Positions 7,594-14,480 are shown, counted from the first letter of the stretch. The stretch is DNA of 23,143 bases from an uncultured Clostridia bacterium (GCA_934271245.1 CAKQQY010000029.1:1-23143); one strand, 5' to 3'. Translations and numbers: made by a program. The notes: generated by a model not told the origin, from the letters alone.

Positions 7594-8843
7594 AATTCAC
7601 CGTTTAACGCCGATATCGCCGCGTCGCCGCCGAACATAGAGAGTTGTTGCGGATTGTTTCGGTTTTCGGCGGCTATCAGCATGGTTTTTACTTTTACCGT
7701 GTCGTCGGTACCGATAAATTTTCCGCCGCAGGTGATAAAGTACACGGCGCGTTTTAAGGTTACTCTTAACCGTTTAAGGTCGTCGAAAGTGAGTTTTGCG
7801 TATTTTCTCGCCTGTAAAATACGGTAAACGCTTTTAACTCCCATTCCCGGGACGCGTAGTAATTTTTCAGCCGATGCGGTGTTTACTTCCACGGGGAAGA
7901 ACTCGGGGTGCTTTAACGCCCAGGCACATTTAGGGTCGTAATCGAAAGACAAGTTGCCGTCTTCGCCGGTAATCTCGTCTGCGGTGAAACCGTAATATCT
8001 TAATAACCAGTCCGCTTGATACAACCTGTGTTCGCGGATAAGCGGAACCTGAGCGTAGGGCAGAAGAGAAGTGTCGAAATTGGTCGGGGTATAAGAAGAA
8101 TAATAAACCCTTTTCAGTTTGTACGCATTGTACATATACTCGGTGAGTTTCAGTATGTGCGCGTCCGATTCGGGCGAAGCGCCTATAATCATCTGAGTGG
8201 TTTGCCCTGCGGGTAAAAAGTCCCTTCTTCTTTTGAAAGGGCTGTCGTAATACTTGTCGAGAGCAAGCGTTTTCATCGGCTCTATTATAGATGTTTTGCT
8301 TTTTTGCGGCGCAAGAAGTTTAAGGCTTTTTTCCGACGGAAGTTCTATGTTGAAACTCATTCTGTCGACCAGTACTCCCGCGGCTTCGAGATAGTTTTTG
8401 TCGGCGCGGGGAATACCTTTAAGATGAATGTATCCGTTAAAGCCGTATTCCTTGCGAAGTTTTTTCACCGTGATATATAACTGTTCCATGGTGTAATCGG
8501 GCGATTTCACTATCGCGGAAGATAAAAACAGACCTTCTATATAATTGCGTTTATAAAATTCCATAACGAGTTCGCATATCTCGTCGGGGGTTGCGGTGGC
8601 GCGCGGAACGTCGTTACTGCATCTGTTTATGCAGTAAGCGCAGTCGTAAACGCAATCGTTGCTCATAAGAATTTTGAGCAGAGAAATACATCTGCCGTCC
8701 TGAGTGAAAGAATGGCATATTCCGCCGAAAGAAGCGTTTCCTAAACCGCCGCTTTTGTTTTTTCTTTCAGACCCCGACGACGAACAAGATACGTCGTATT
8801 TTGCGCCGTTGGTTAAAATGGTTAATCTGTTTTCGTCTATCAT
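7590..8843 (-). CDS. Putative DNA modification/repair radical SAM protein, TIGR03916 type
   Basis: A 417-residue radical SAM enzyme. After the family-typical start (KYDVSCSSSGS, residues 15-25) comes the iron-sulfur cluster motif CX3CX2C at Cys64, Cys68 and Cys71 (CVYDCAYCINRC). A TIM-barrel-like core extends to about residue 270. A helix-hairpin-helix DNA-binding element is at about 319-368 (EKLLRVPGMGVKSVYRIL). This combination defines the 'putative DNA modification/repair radical SAM protein' family; the substrate is not known. The ATG at 8843 fits the family N-terminus but has no Shine-Dalgarno and lies six bases after a predicted -10 box, so the mRNA is probably leaderless. A LexA-like box touches the -35. 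It overlaps the downstream partner by four bases. Confidence 0.88.
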   Translation of the reverse strand: MIDENRLTILTNGAKYDVSCSSSGSERKNKSGGLGNASFGGICHSFTQDGRCISLLKILMSNDCVYDCAYCINRCSNDVPRATATPDEICELVMEFYKRNYIEGLFLSSAIVKSPDYTMEQLYITVKKLRKEYGFNGYIHLKGIPRADKNYLEAAGVLVDRMSFNIELPSEKSLKLLAPQKSKTSIIEPMKTLALDKYYDSPFKRRRDFLPAGQTTQMIIGASPESDAHILKLTEYMYNAYKLKRVYYSSYTPTNFDTSLLPYAQVPLIREHRLYQADWLLRYYGFTADEITGEDGNLSFDYDPKCAWALKHPEFFPVEVNTASAEKLLRVPGMGVKSVYRILQARKYAKLTFDDLKRLRVTLKRAVYFITCGGKFIGTDDTVKVKTMLIAAENRNNPQQLSMFGGDAAISALNGEL

Positions 8844-8849
8844 ATCAAC

Positions 8850-8878
8850 ATTCTACTACGCCGAAAACGAAAAGTCAA
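8850..8878 (-). promoter_or_regulatory. Promoter of the radical SAM operon, leaderless arrangement
   Basis: On the minus strand, TTGACT (8873-8878) and TAGAAT (8850-8855) are separated by 17 bases. The six bases GTTGAT then lead directly into the ATG at 8843, so the expected start of transcription coincides with the A of the start codon. Confidence 0.7.
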
Positions 8879-8889
8879 ACAAATGTTCG
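8876..8889. promoter_or_regulatory. LexA (SOS) box upstream of the radical SAM operon
   Basis: The 14-mer CAAACAAATGTTCG (minus strand CGAACATTTGTTTG) fits the Bacillota LexA pattern CGAAC-N4-GTTYG on the minus strand and differs from CGAAC-AAAT-GTTCG on the plus strand at one base. It overlaps the -35 hexamer by three bases, a position where a bound repressor would block RNA polymerase. It is the only such match I noticed in the intergenic regions of this window. Confidence 0.7.
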
Positions 8890-9019
8890 TGTTTTATAAA
8901 AATAAAAGATTTCCTTATTTTCCCAAAAAACGGCGGTAAATCGACGGAAAACGGGGAAAACGAAGTTCGCAAAAATTTTTTCGCAGGTAGTCGTAACGCC
9001 GAAACAAGTTTACTCAATA

Positions 9020-9044
9020 AAAAAACGGTCGGGGTGACCGACCG
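9020..9044 (-). terminator. Intrinsic terminator of bioY
   Basis: On the minus strand a 7-bp GC-rich stem (CGGTCGG / CCGACCG with a five-base loop) is followed at once by a T6 run and more AT-rich sequence. It lies 25 bases after the bioY stop codon. Confidence 0.85.
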
Positions 9045-9068
9045 CTAAAAATAAACGTTTTTAAGAAA

Positions 9069-9632
9069 TCAATTTTTCCGTATCAAAGGAATGGTTTTCT
9101 GCGCGATAAACGCGGCGAATACCGAAAGCAACACGTCCTTCGGCAGATATAAAAGGTTATATACGCCGAGGGCGTATATAAGGTTGGAGAGACCGTTATA
9201 CACGAAAACCCATATAAGGGCAAAGTAAACGATTCCGATAACGTAGTTGGCGCCGAGCGCCGCGAACGCCGCGACAAGATATTTAGAAAATTTTCTTTCC
9301 ACGTTTTTAGAAGAGATAACTCCGCCGACGACCGCCGCCGCGATAAACCCTATAATATACCCGAAAGAAGGTTTGGAAACGTATGCGATTCCCGCTGCGG
9401 AGTGGTCGGCAAACACGGGGATTCCGATAAGACCCAAAAGAGCGTAAATCGTCATAGCGATCGCGCCTTTTTTCGCGCCTAACATAAGTCCGCAAAGAAC
9501 CGCCGTAAACGTTTGCAAAGAAATCGGAACGGGGTAAAAGGGAATAGAAATAAAAGAAGTAACTACCATAATCGCGGTAAAAATCGCGCATTCGGCAACG
9601 TCTTTCGTAGTCGATAATAATCTGTTTTCCAT
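9069..9632 (-). CDS. bioY: Biotin transporter BioY (ECF S component)
   Basis: A 187-residue integral membrane protein with about six hydrophobic segments. The family signature is clear: SIPFYPVPISLQTFTAVLCG (about residues 29-48), then GAKKGAIAMTIYALLGLIGIPVFA and the glycine-rich KPSFGYIIGF segment. BioY is the substrate-binding subunit that imports biotin, alone or with the shared energy-coupling factor module (EcfA/A'/T). No ECF ATPase or T-subunit gene and no biotin synthesis gene is in the window, so it would rely on a module encoded elsewhere; the host may be a biotin scavenger (inference). It is a single-gene unit with its own promoter, an operator-like palindrome just after the expected transcription start, and a terminator. 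Confidence 0.95.
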   Translation of the reverse strand: MENRLLSTTKDVAECAIFTAIMVVTSFISIPFYPVPISLQTFTAVLCGLMLGAKKGAIAMTIYALLGLIGIPVFADHSAAGIAYVSKPSFGYIIGFIAAAVVGGVISSKNVERKFSKYLVAAFAALGANYVIGIVYFALIWVFVYNGLSNLIYALGVYNLLYLPKDVLLSVFAAFIAQKTIPLIRKN

Positions 9633-9695
9633 TATAAGTTCTCTCTTTTGTTTTTTATTGACTGATTGTTTTGTGTTGATTTTTTTATGGCGCCA

Positions 9696-9712
9696 AGTTT
9701 GTGAAACAAACT
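9696..9712. promoter_or_regulatory. Operator-like palindrome in the bioY leader
   Basis: AGTTTGT and ACAAACT form a perfect 7-3-7 inverted repeat. On the minus strand it begins about five bases after the expected transcription start of bioY, where a repressor could block initiation. It does not match the GTTAAC-type BirA site known from Bacillota, so the regulator is unknown; it could also simply form a short mRNA hairpin. Confidence 0.5.
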
Positions 9713-9722
9713 CTCTGCGTGT

Positions 9723-9752
9723 ATTATATTACAAAATAAAACAAAATCACAA
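9723..9752 (-). promoter_or_regulatory. Promoter of bioY
   Basis: On the minus strand, TTGTGA (9747-9752) and a perfect TATAAT (9723-9728) are separated by 18 bases, about 90 bases before the bioY start codon. Confidence 0.65.
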
Positions 9753-9788
9753 GCGAAAACGCGGCGAAAGAAAAAATAAAATCGTAAC

Positions 9789-9820
9789 GACCGTTTATTT
9801 TTTTATATAGATAAACGGTC
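9789..9820. repeat. 10-bp inverted repeat between bioY and RNase J promoters
   Basis: GACCGTTTAT (9789-9798) and its exact complement (9811-9820) flank a 12-base AT-rich loop. It lies upstream of both divergent promoters and ends ten bases before the RNase J -35. It has terminator-like form in both directions (TCGTTTT on the plus side, T-rich on the minus side), but no gene ends here. Its function is unknown. Confidence 0.55.
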
Positions 9821-9830
9821 TCGTTTTAGG

Positions 9831-9859
9831 TTTACAAAAAGGGTAAAAGAGTGTATAAT
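9831..9859 (+). promoter_or_regulatory. Promoter of the RNase J-trmR-trhP operon
   Basis: TTTACA (9831-9836) and a perfect TATAAT (9854-9859) are separated by 17 bases, giving an expected transcription start near 9866, about 38 bases before the start codon. Confidence 0.75.
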
Positions 9860-9869
9860 AAAAAGAAAA

Positions 9870-9898
9870 CGCTGCGAAACGGTATCGCGGCGCAGGAG
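9870..9898 (+). promoter_or_regulatory. 5'-terminal hairpin and Shine-Dalgarno of RNase J mRNA
   Basis: CGCTGCG (9870-9876) can pair with CGCGGCG (9886-9892) over seven base pairs (one G-U). The AGGAG ribosome-binding site (9894-9898) begins one base after the stem and lies five bases before TTG at 9904, which fixes that TTG as the start codon. With transcription starting near 9866, the hairpin would sit at the extreme 5' end of the mRNA. Confidence 0.55.
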
Positions 9899-9903
9899 TA
9901 ATA

Positions 9904-11805
9904 TTGAAGATAAAGAATAATAAAACAGCCGAAACGGTCGGCGAAAATAAGAAAAAGAGTTTTTTTAACAGAAAGAAAAAGTCGTCTGTTAAAAAGAATC
10001 CGACGGAAAACAACAACAAAAAATCCGTCGTAAGAACCGATAATTCTAAAAAGAACGCTAAAAAAGCCGATAAGGTAAAGTTTAAAAACGTTGCGGCAGC
10101 CGAACGGAAAACCGTTGTCGAAAAGCAGAAACCGTCAAAAGAAAACAAAAGTTTTAAAAACAAGAAAACGCTTAAAGTAAGATTTTTGGGCGGCGTCGGC
10201 GAAATCGGCAAAAACATGACCGCCTTAGAGTACGACAAAGATATTATCATAATAGACGCGGGCATATCTTTCCCGGGGACGAATATGCCGGGGATAGATC
10301 TCGTAATGCCCGATATAAGTTACCTTACGGAAAACAAGAACAAAATAAAGGGCATAGTGATAACCCACGGTCACGAAGACCATATAGGTTCTCTCCCGTA
10401 TCTGTTAAAGGAGATAGACGCTCCCGTATTCGGAACGAAACTTACCCTTACTTTAATCGAAAACAAAATCAAAGAGCATAGACTCAACAACGTTAAATTG
10501 AATTGCGTAAAACCGTCGAGCGTTATAAAAATAGGCTGTTTTACGGTAGAATTCATTAACGTCAATCACTCGATAGCGGGGGCGGTCGCTCTTTCCATAA
10601 CTACGCCCGTCGGCGTGGTGTTCCATTCGGGGGATTTCAAAATCGACTATACGCCCGTCAACGGCGAAACGATGGATTTAACGAGAATAGCCGAAATAGG
10701 CAAAAAAGGCGTTCTGCTTATGCTTGCCGAATCTACGAACATAGAAATCGAAGGCAACACTTTGAGCGAAAAAGTCGTTAAAGACACGCTCGATCACGTG
10801 TTCGGCGATAACGTTTCGAGAAGACTTATCGTGGCGACTTTCGCTTCCAACGTTCACAGGCTGCAACAGATTTTGGAACTTGCCTTAAAGTATAAAAGGA
10901 AAGTCGTATTCTCGGGAAGGAGCATGCTTAACATAGCGGACGCGGCTTCTAAAATCGGCGAGTTGGATTTTCCGTCCGACCTGATAGTGGACGTAGAAAA
11001 AATTAAAAATTATAAAGACAGCGAAATTTGTATAATATCGACGGGAACTCAGGGCGAACCGATGAGCGCGCTCACCCGTATGGCGAGCGGCGAATTCAAC
11101 AAAGTCGTTATCGGCAATAACGACACCGTCGTTATATCGGCTTCCGTAATCCCCGGCAACGAACGAATGATTTACACCGTTATAAACAACCTGTATAAAC
11201 TCGGCGCGGAAGTCATTTACGAATCTTTAGAGCCGATACACGTTTCGGGGCACGCATGCAAAGGGGAACTCCGCGTTCTTCATTCTTTGGTAAAACCCAA
11301 ATTTTTCATACCCGTACACGGCGAGTATCGTCACCTTAAAAAGCACGCTTTGCTTGCCGAGTCGCTCGGAATGAAAGAATCGAGCATAGCGATAGCGGAA
11401 ATCGGCGACACGATAGAATTTACTTCCGATTCGATGAGAAGGGGGGAAAGATTCCCCGCGGGGTCTTTGTTTATCGACGGTTACGGCGTAGACGGAACGG
11501 ACAGTTTCGTCCTTCGCGACAGAATACATCTATCCGAGGACGGTCTCGTCGTGGTGGTCGTCGGAATAGACGAACTTTCGAGCGAACTTTCTTCTTTGGA
11601 AATAGTATGTAAAGGCGTGGTGCTTACGGACTCCGCGGTTGCGGAATCGAAAACGTACGTCGAAAACGCGCTTAAACAAATAGATTTAAGAAAGGTGAGC
11701 GACGATAACGAACTTTCGGGAATTATAAGAAGAAGCCTTAAAAATCATCTCTTCAAATCGACGAAGAAAAATCCTATGATTCTGCCCATTATCATGGTGG
11801 TGTAA
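9904..11805 (+). CDS. rnj: Ribonuclease J
   Basis: A metallo-beta-lactamase/beta-CASP ribonuclease of 633 residues with 5'-3' exonuclease and endonuclease activity in mRNA decay and rRNA maturation. The catalytic core starts near residue 89 (LKVRFLGGVGEIGKNMTALEY). The metal-binding motif is HGHEDH at residues 155-160, and further conserved blocks include INVNHSIAGA, FHSGDFKID, the ATFASNVHR beta-CASP segment, STGTQGEP and the late HVSGHACKGEL and FIPVHGEYRH blocks. The first 85 or so residues are an unusual Lys/Asn-rich, probably disordered extension, making it longer than the common 555 or so. The start is TTG with a good AGGAG at 9894-9898. It is the first gene of an operon with trmR (one base after the stop) and trhP. 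Whether it is the J1 or J2 paralogue cannot be decided. Confidence 0.95.
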   Translation: MKIKNNKTAETVGENKKKSFFNRKKKSSVKKNPTENNNKKSVVRTDNSKKNAKKADKVKFKNVAAAERKTVVEKQKPSKENKSFKNKKTLKVRFLGGVGEIGKNMTALEYDKDIIIIDAGISFPGTNMPGIDLVMPDISYLTENKNKIKGIVITHGHEDHIGSLPYLLKEIDAPVFGTKLTLTLIENKIKEHRLNNVKLNCVKPSSVIKIGCFTVEFINVNHSIAGAVALSITTPVGVVFHSGDFKIDYTPVNGETMDLTRIAEIGKKGVLLMLAESTNIEIEGNTLSEKVVKDTLDHVFGDNVSRRLIVATFASNVHRLQQILELALKYKRKVVFSGRSMLNIADAASKIGELDFPSDLIVDVEKIKNYKDSEICIISTGTQGEPMSALTRMASGEFNKVVIGNNDTVVISASVIPGNERMIYTVINNLYKLGAEVIYESLEPIHVSGHACKGELRVLHSLVKPKFFIPVHGEYRHLKKHALLAESLGMKESSIAIAEIGDTIEFTSDSMRRGERFPAGSLFIDGYGVDGTDSFVLRDRIHLSEDGLVVVVVGIDELSSELSSLEIVCKGVVLTDSAVAESKTYVENALKQIDLRKVSDDNELSGIIRRSLKNHLFKSTKKNPMILPIIMVV

Positions 11806-11806
11806 A

Positions 11807-12391
11807 TTGTCCGACCTTTTATACGAATTAAGAGAAAAAGCGAAAGCGGAAGGAAATCCCGTATTAAGGGATAAATCTTTCGAATTGTTAAAAGAAACGG
11901 TAACGAAAAGAAAGCCGCAGAAAATTCTGGAAATCGGCGTGAACGTGGGACTATCGGGAATAGCGATGCTGCTTTGTTCCGAAAACGCTTCGCTTACGGG
12001 AATAGAAATCGACGAAACCGCCAAAGAAAAAGCGCAGGAAAATTATAAACTTTTCGGCGTGGAAAAACGCGCCAAAATTTTTCTCGGCGACGCGTCGGAA
12101 ATAATTCCCCTTTTAACGGGAGAATACGATTTTATTTTTCTCGACGGACCGAAAGGTCATTACGCCGAGTATCTTCCGCACTTACTTAAAATACTTAAAA
12201 AGGGAGGCGTTCTTTTTGCCGACAACGTTCTTTTCAGGGGATACGTTTTGGGCGCCGTAAAAACGCCGCACCGTTATATGACGACCAAGCACAGTATGGA
12301 AAGTTTTATTGCCGAAATAACGGCAAATAAAGGGCTTAAAACGCAAATTTACGACATCGAAGACGGAGTAAGCGTAACTATAAAATTATGA
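11807..12391 (+). CDS. trmR: Class I SAM O-methyltransferase, probable tRNA 5-hydroxyuridine methyltransferase
   Basis: A 194-residue Rossmann-fold methyltransferase. The SAM-binding motif is LEIGVNVG (residues 41-48), the acidic loop TGIEIDE follows (64-70), and the metal-binding residues expected in this family are Asp113 (FLDGPKGHY) and Asp139-Asn140 (FADNVLFRG). The length and motifs fit the YrrM/TrmR group, which methylates 5-hydroxyuridine at wobble position 34 to 5-methoxyuridine. The next gene, overlapping by four bases (ATGA), encodes a TrhP-type U32 protein that makes the hydroxyuridine, which strongly supports this role. The start codon is TTG one base after the RNase J stop, with only a weak GGTGG upstream, suggesting coupling. 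A generic catechol-type O-methyltransferase is the alternative. Confidence 0.85.
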   Translation: MSDLLYELREKAKAEGNPVLRDKSFELLKETVTKRKPQKILEIGVNVGLSGIAMLLCSENASLTGIEIDETAKEKAQENYKLFGVEKRAKIFLGDASEIIPLLTGEYDFIFLDGPKGHYAEYLPHLLKILKKGGVLFADNVLFRGYVLGAVKTPHRYMTTKHSMESFIAEITANKGLKTQIYDIEDGVSVTIKL

Positions 12392-13605
12392 ACAAAATAG
12401 AACTGTTATCTCCCGCGGGGGATATGAACAAATTAAAGACGGCGTTTTATTACGGAGCGGACGCCGCGTATATCGGCGGAAAGAGTATGAGTCTTCGCGC
12501 CCTTGCCGGGAATTTTACCGACAAAGAAATCGTCGAAGCGGTAAATCTTGCTCACTCGCTCGGTAAAAAGATATACGTTACGGTAAACATTTTCGCGCGG
12601 AACTACGATATGGAAGAAGCCGAAAGATATTTTCGTTTTCTCGAAAAGGCGAACATAGACGGCGCCATAGTTTCTGACACGGGACTTATATTCCTTGCAA
12701 AACAAGTTGCTCCGAACTTAAAAATAAATCTGTCGACCCAAGCCAACTGTCTTAATTACAAAACCGTTGAATTCTGGAAGAATTACGGGGTTAAAAGAGT
12801 TATTCTCGCAAGGGAATTATCCTTAAAAGAAATCGCGGAAATACACGAAAAAGTGCCCGATATAGAGATAGAAACTTTCGCGCACGGCGCGATGTGCATA
12901 TCTTACAGCGGAAGGTGTCTTTTATCCGATTACCGCACGGGCAGAAGCAGTAACCGCGGCGAATGCGTTCAGGCGTGCAGGTGGCAGTACGAAATCAGAG
13001 AGAAAAATTCCGAATGCGGATATATGACTCTCGAAGAGGACGACCGCGGCACTTACATACTTAACAGCAAAGACTTAAATCTTATAGATTACCTTTCCGA
13101 ACTCGATAAGGCGGGCGTGGTTTCTCTTAAAATAGAAGGCAGAATGAAGTCGGAATATTACCTTGCGACGGTAATAAACGCTTACCGCCGCGCTCTCGAC
13201 GCTTACTACGAACAAGGCGAAGATTATAAAAACAATCCGCTGTTTAACGCCGAACTTGAAAAAACGGCGCACAGAGAATTTACGACGGCTTATCTTCTCG
13301 GCGAAAACGATAAAACGGTGAATTATAACGACAGTCAGAGTAAGGGAACGCACAAATTTATAGCGACGGTGTTAAACGGTAACCGTGACGGCTACGTTAC
13401 GGTGGAAATGCGTAACAGATTCGTTAAAGGCGACGTTCTGGAAGTTCTTTCTCCGACCGACTCGTTCAATAAAAAAATAGTCGTCGAGAAAATGGAAGAC
13501 GAAAAGGGCAACGTTATAGAAGACGCGAAAATAGTTCAGCAAAAAATCCGGCTTTATACCGACGTTAAACTTAATTCCGGCGATATTTTAAGAAAAGAAC
13601 AATAA
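12388..13605 (+). CDS. trhP: tRNA uridine 34 hydroxylase TrhP, U32 peptidase-like family
   Basis: A 405-residue member of the so-called peptidase U32 family. The N-terminal barrel begins with ELLSPAGDMNKLKTAFYYGADAAYIGG. The family signature region is ETFAHGAMCISYSGRCLLSD and NRGECVQACRWQY, with cysteines at residues 170, 177, 193 and 197 that probably bind an iron-sulfur cluster. The C-terminal beta domain (about 320-405) is typical of the YrrO/YegQ type. Characterised members are not proteases but hydroxylate uridine 34 of tRNAs in a prephenate-dependent reaction. Only one U32 gene is present, whereas Bacillus subtilis has two adjacent ones (yrrN, yrrO). It overlaps trmR by four bases and ends the operon; a strong terminator follows. 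Confidence 0.9.
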   Translation: MNKIELLSPAGDMNKLKTAFYYGADAAYIGGKSMSLRALAGNFTDKEIVEAVNLAHSLGKKIYVTVNIFARNYDMEEAERYFRFLEKANIDGAIVSDTGLIFLAKQVAPNLKINLSTQANCLNYKTVEFWKNYGVKRVILARELSLKEIAEIHEKVPDIEIETFAHGAMCISYSGRCLLSDYRTGRSSNRGECVQACRWQYEIREKNSECGYMTLEEDDRGTYILNSKDLNLIDYLSELDKAGVVSLKIEGRMKSEYYLATVINAYRRALDAYYEQGEDYKNNPLFNAELEKTAHREFTTAYLLGENDKTVNYNDSQSKGTHKFIATVLNGNRDGYVTVEMRNRFVKGDVLEVLSPTDSFNKKIVVEKMEDEKGNVIEDAKIVQQKIRLYTDVKLNSGDILRKEQ

Positions 13606-13607
13606 TT

Positions 13608-13645
13608 AAAAACTCCGCAAAGAATCACTTCTTTGCGGAGTTTTT
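13608..13645. terminator. Strong bidirectional terminator between trhP and tetR
   Basis: A perfect 17-bp inverted repeat with loop TCAC. The outer A5/T5 gives T-runs at the end of the stem in both directions, so it can stop the plus-strand operon and the convergent minus-strand regulator gene. Confidence 0.88.
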
Positions 13646-13722
13646 ATATCGTTTGATATGAACGGTTGTTCCTTTTCGGCGGTACGCCGCGGTTAAGGTT
13701 GCGATTTGCCGCTTATAAAGTA

Positions 13723-14325
13723 TCAGTTTTCAAAAAGAGAAGTGAGCGTTTCCGTTACTATTTTCTGCATGGAGGCGTAGTCGATGTAATCGTGTTTATC
13801 GAACACGTATTCGTGAGAAAAGGTCTGAACGATATCCATCGCGAAATGTACTTTTTCCACGAGATTTTCCGTTGTTACGCCGAGATTGCGGAATTTATCC
13901 ACGATTTTTGCGGTAATCGTGTCTTCGAGCGTAATAAATCTTGCGTTTACCGCCTCGTCGGAACCGGAAAGGGAATGAAGCGCTTCGTGCATTTTTCGGT
14001 TGGCTTTATGCGTCTTGATGACGTCGCTAAGTATCAGCGGAGCAAGGACCGAATAATTTATCGGGGCGGTTATCCCGTCGAGCCGTTTAAGAAGGGGCGC
14101 GGAAACTTTTTCCAGATAAATTTCGAGAACCGAAAGAAGTATATCTCGTTTATCCTGAAAATAGCCGTAAACGATTCCCGTCGAAACACCCGCTCTTTTC
14201 GCTATTTCCGCAGTGTTCGTACCGTAGTAGCCGACTTCGGAAAAAAGTTCGTAACCGGCTTTAATTATTTTGTTTTTTTTCTCTATCGCGCGTTCCTGAC
14301 GCGGTTCCCTTACTATATTTTTCAT
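13723..14325 (-). CDS. TetR/AcrR-family transcriptional regulator
   Basis: A 200-residue one-domain-plus-ligand-pocket repressor. The helix-turn-helix lies at about residues 25-60 (YYGTNTAEIAKRAGVSTGIVYGYFQDKRDIL), the classic TetR N-terminal pattern with the YxYFxxK-like end. The C-terminal 140 residues form the helical ligand and dimer domain, with no recognisable ligand signature. A GGAG lies very close to the ATG (one base between), so translation may be weak or the start slightly misjudged. No efflux or enzyme gene adjoins it; the divergent neighbour is a topoisomerase operon 228 bases away. A palindrome over the -35 region of its own promoter suggests autoregulation (inference). Confidence 0.92.
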   Translation of the reverse strand: MKNIVREPRQERAIEKKNKIIKAGYELFSEVGYYGTNTAEIAKRAGVSTGIVYGYFQDKRDILLSVLEIYLEKVSAPLLKRLDGITAPINYSVLAPLILSDVIKTHKANRKMHEALHSLSGSDEAVNARFITLEDTITAKIVDKFRNLGVTTENLVEKVHFAMDIVQTFSHEYVFDKHDYIDYASMQKIVTETLTSLFEN

Positions 14326-14381
14326 TCTCCGCTGCGTTATCGGATTGAAATTTTCGTCCGATTTTTCTTTATTTCCGTATC

Positions 14382-14410
14382 ATTTTACAACAAAATGAAA
14401 TTTATTTCAA
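14382..14410 (-). promoter_or_regulatory. Promoter of tetR with overlapping palindrome
   Basis: On the minus strand, TTGAAA (14405-14410) and TAAAAT (14382-14387) are separated by 17 bases. The inverted repeat TGAAAT-TT-ATTTCA (14396-14409) covers most of the -35 and the start of the spacer, a common place for autorepression. The sequence here is very AT-rich, so chance palindromes are not rare. Confidence 0.5.
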
Positions 14411-14480
14411 TATTATTTCGGTAAAAATAAATAAAATTAAAAAATAAAAGGTAAATAATAAGTAAAATTTCAAATAAATC

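Noticed and set aside
9696..9712. A classical BirA operator for bioY
   Set aside because: The palindrome lacks the GTTAAC half-sites and the wide spacer of known Bacillota BirA boxes, so only an unassigned operator is claimed.
13666..14424. A 252-codon plus-strand open frame across the tetR region
   Set aside because: It is antisense to a clear TetR gene, is rich in Phe, Tyr and Arg as expected for a shadow frame, has no ribosome-binding site and matches no family.
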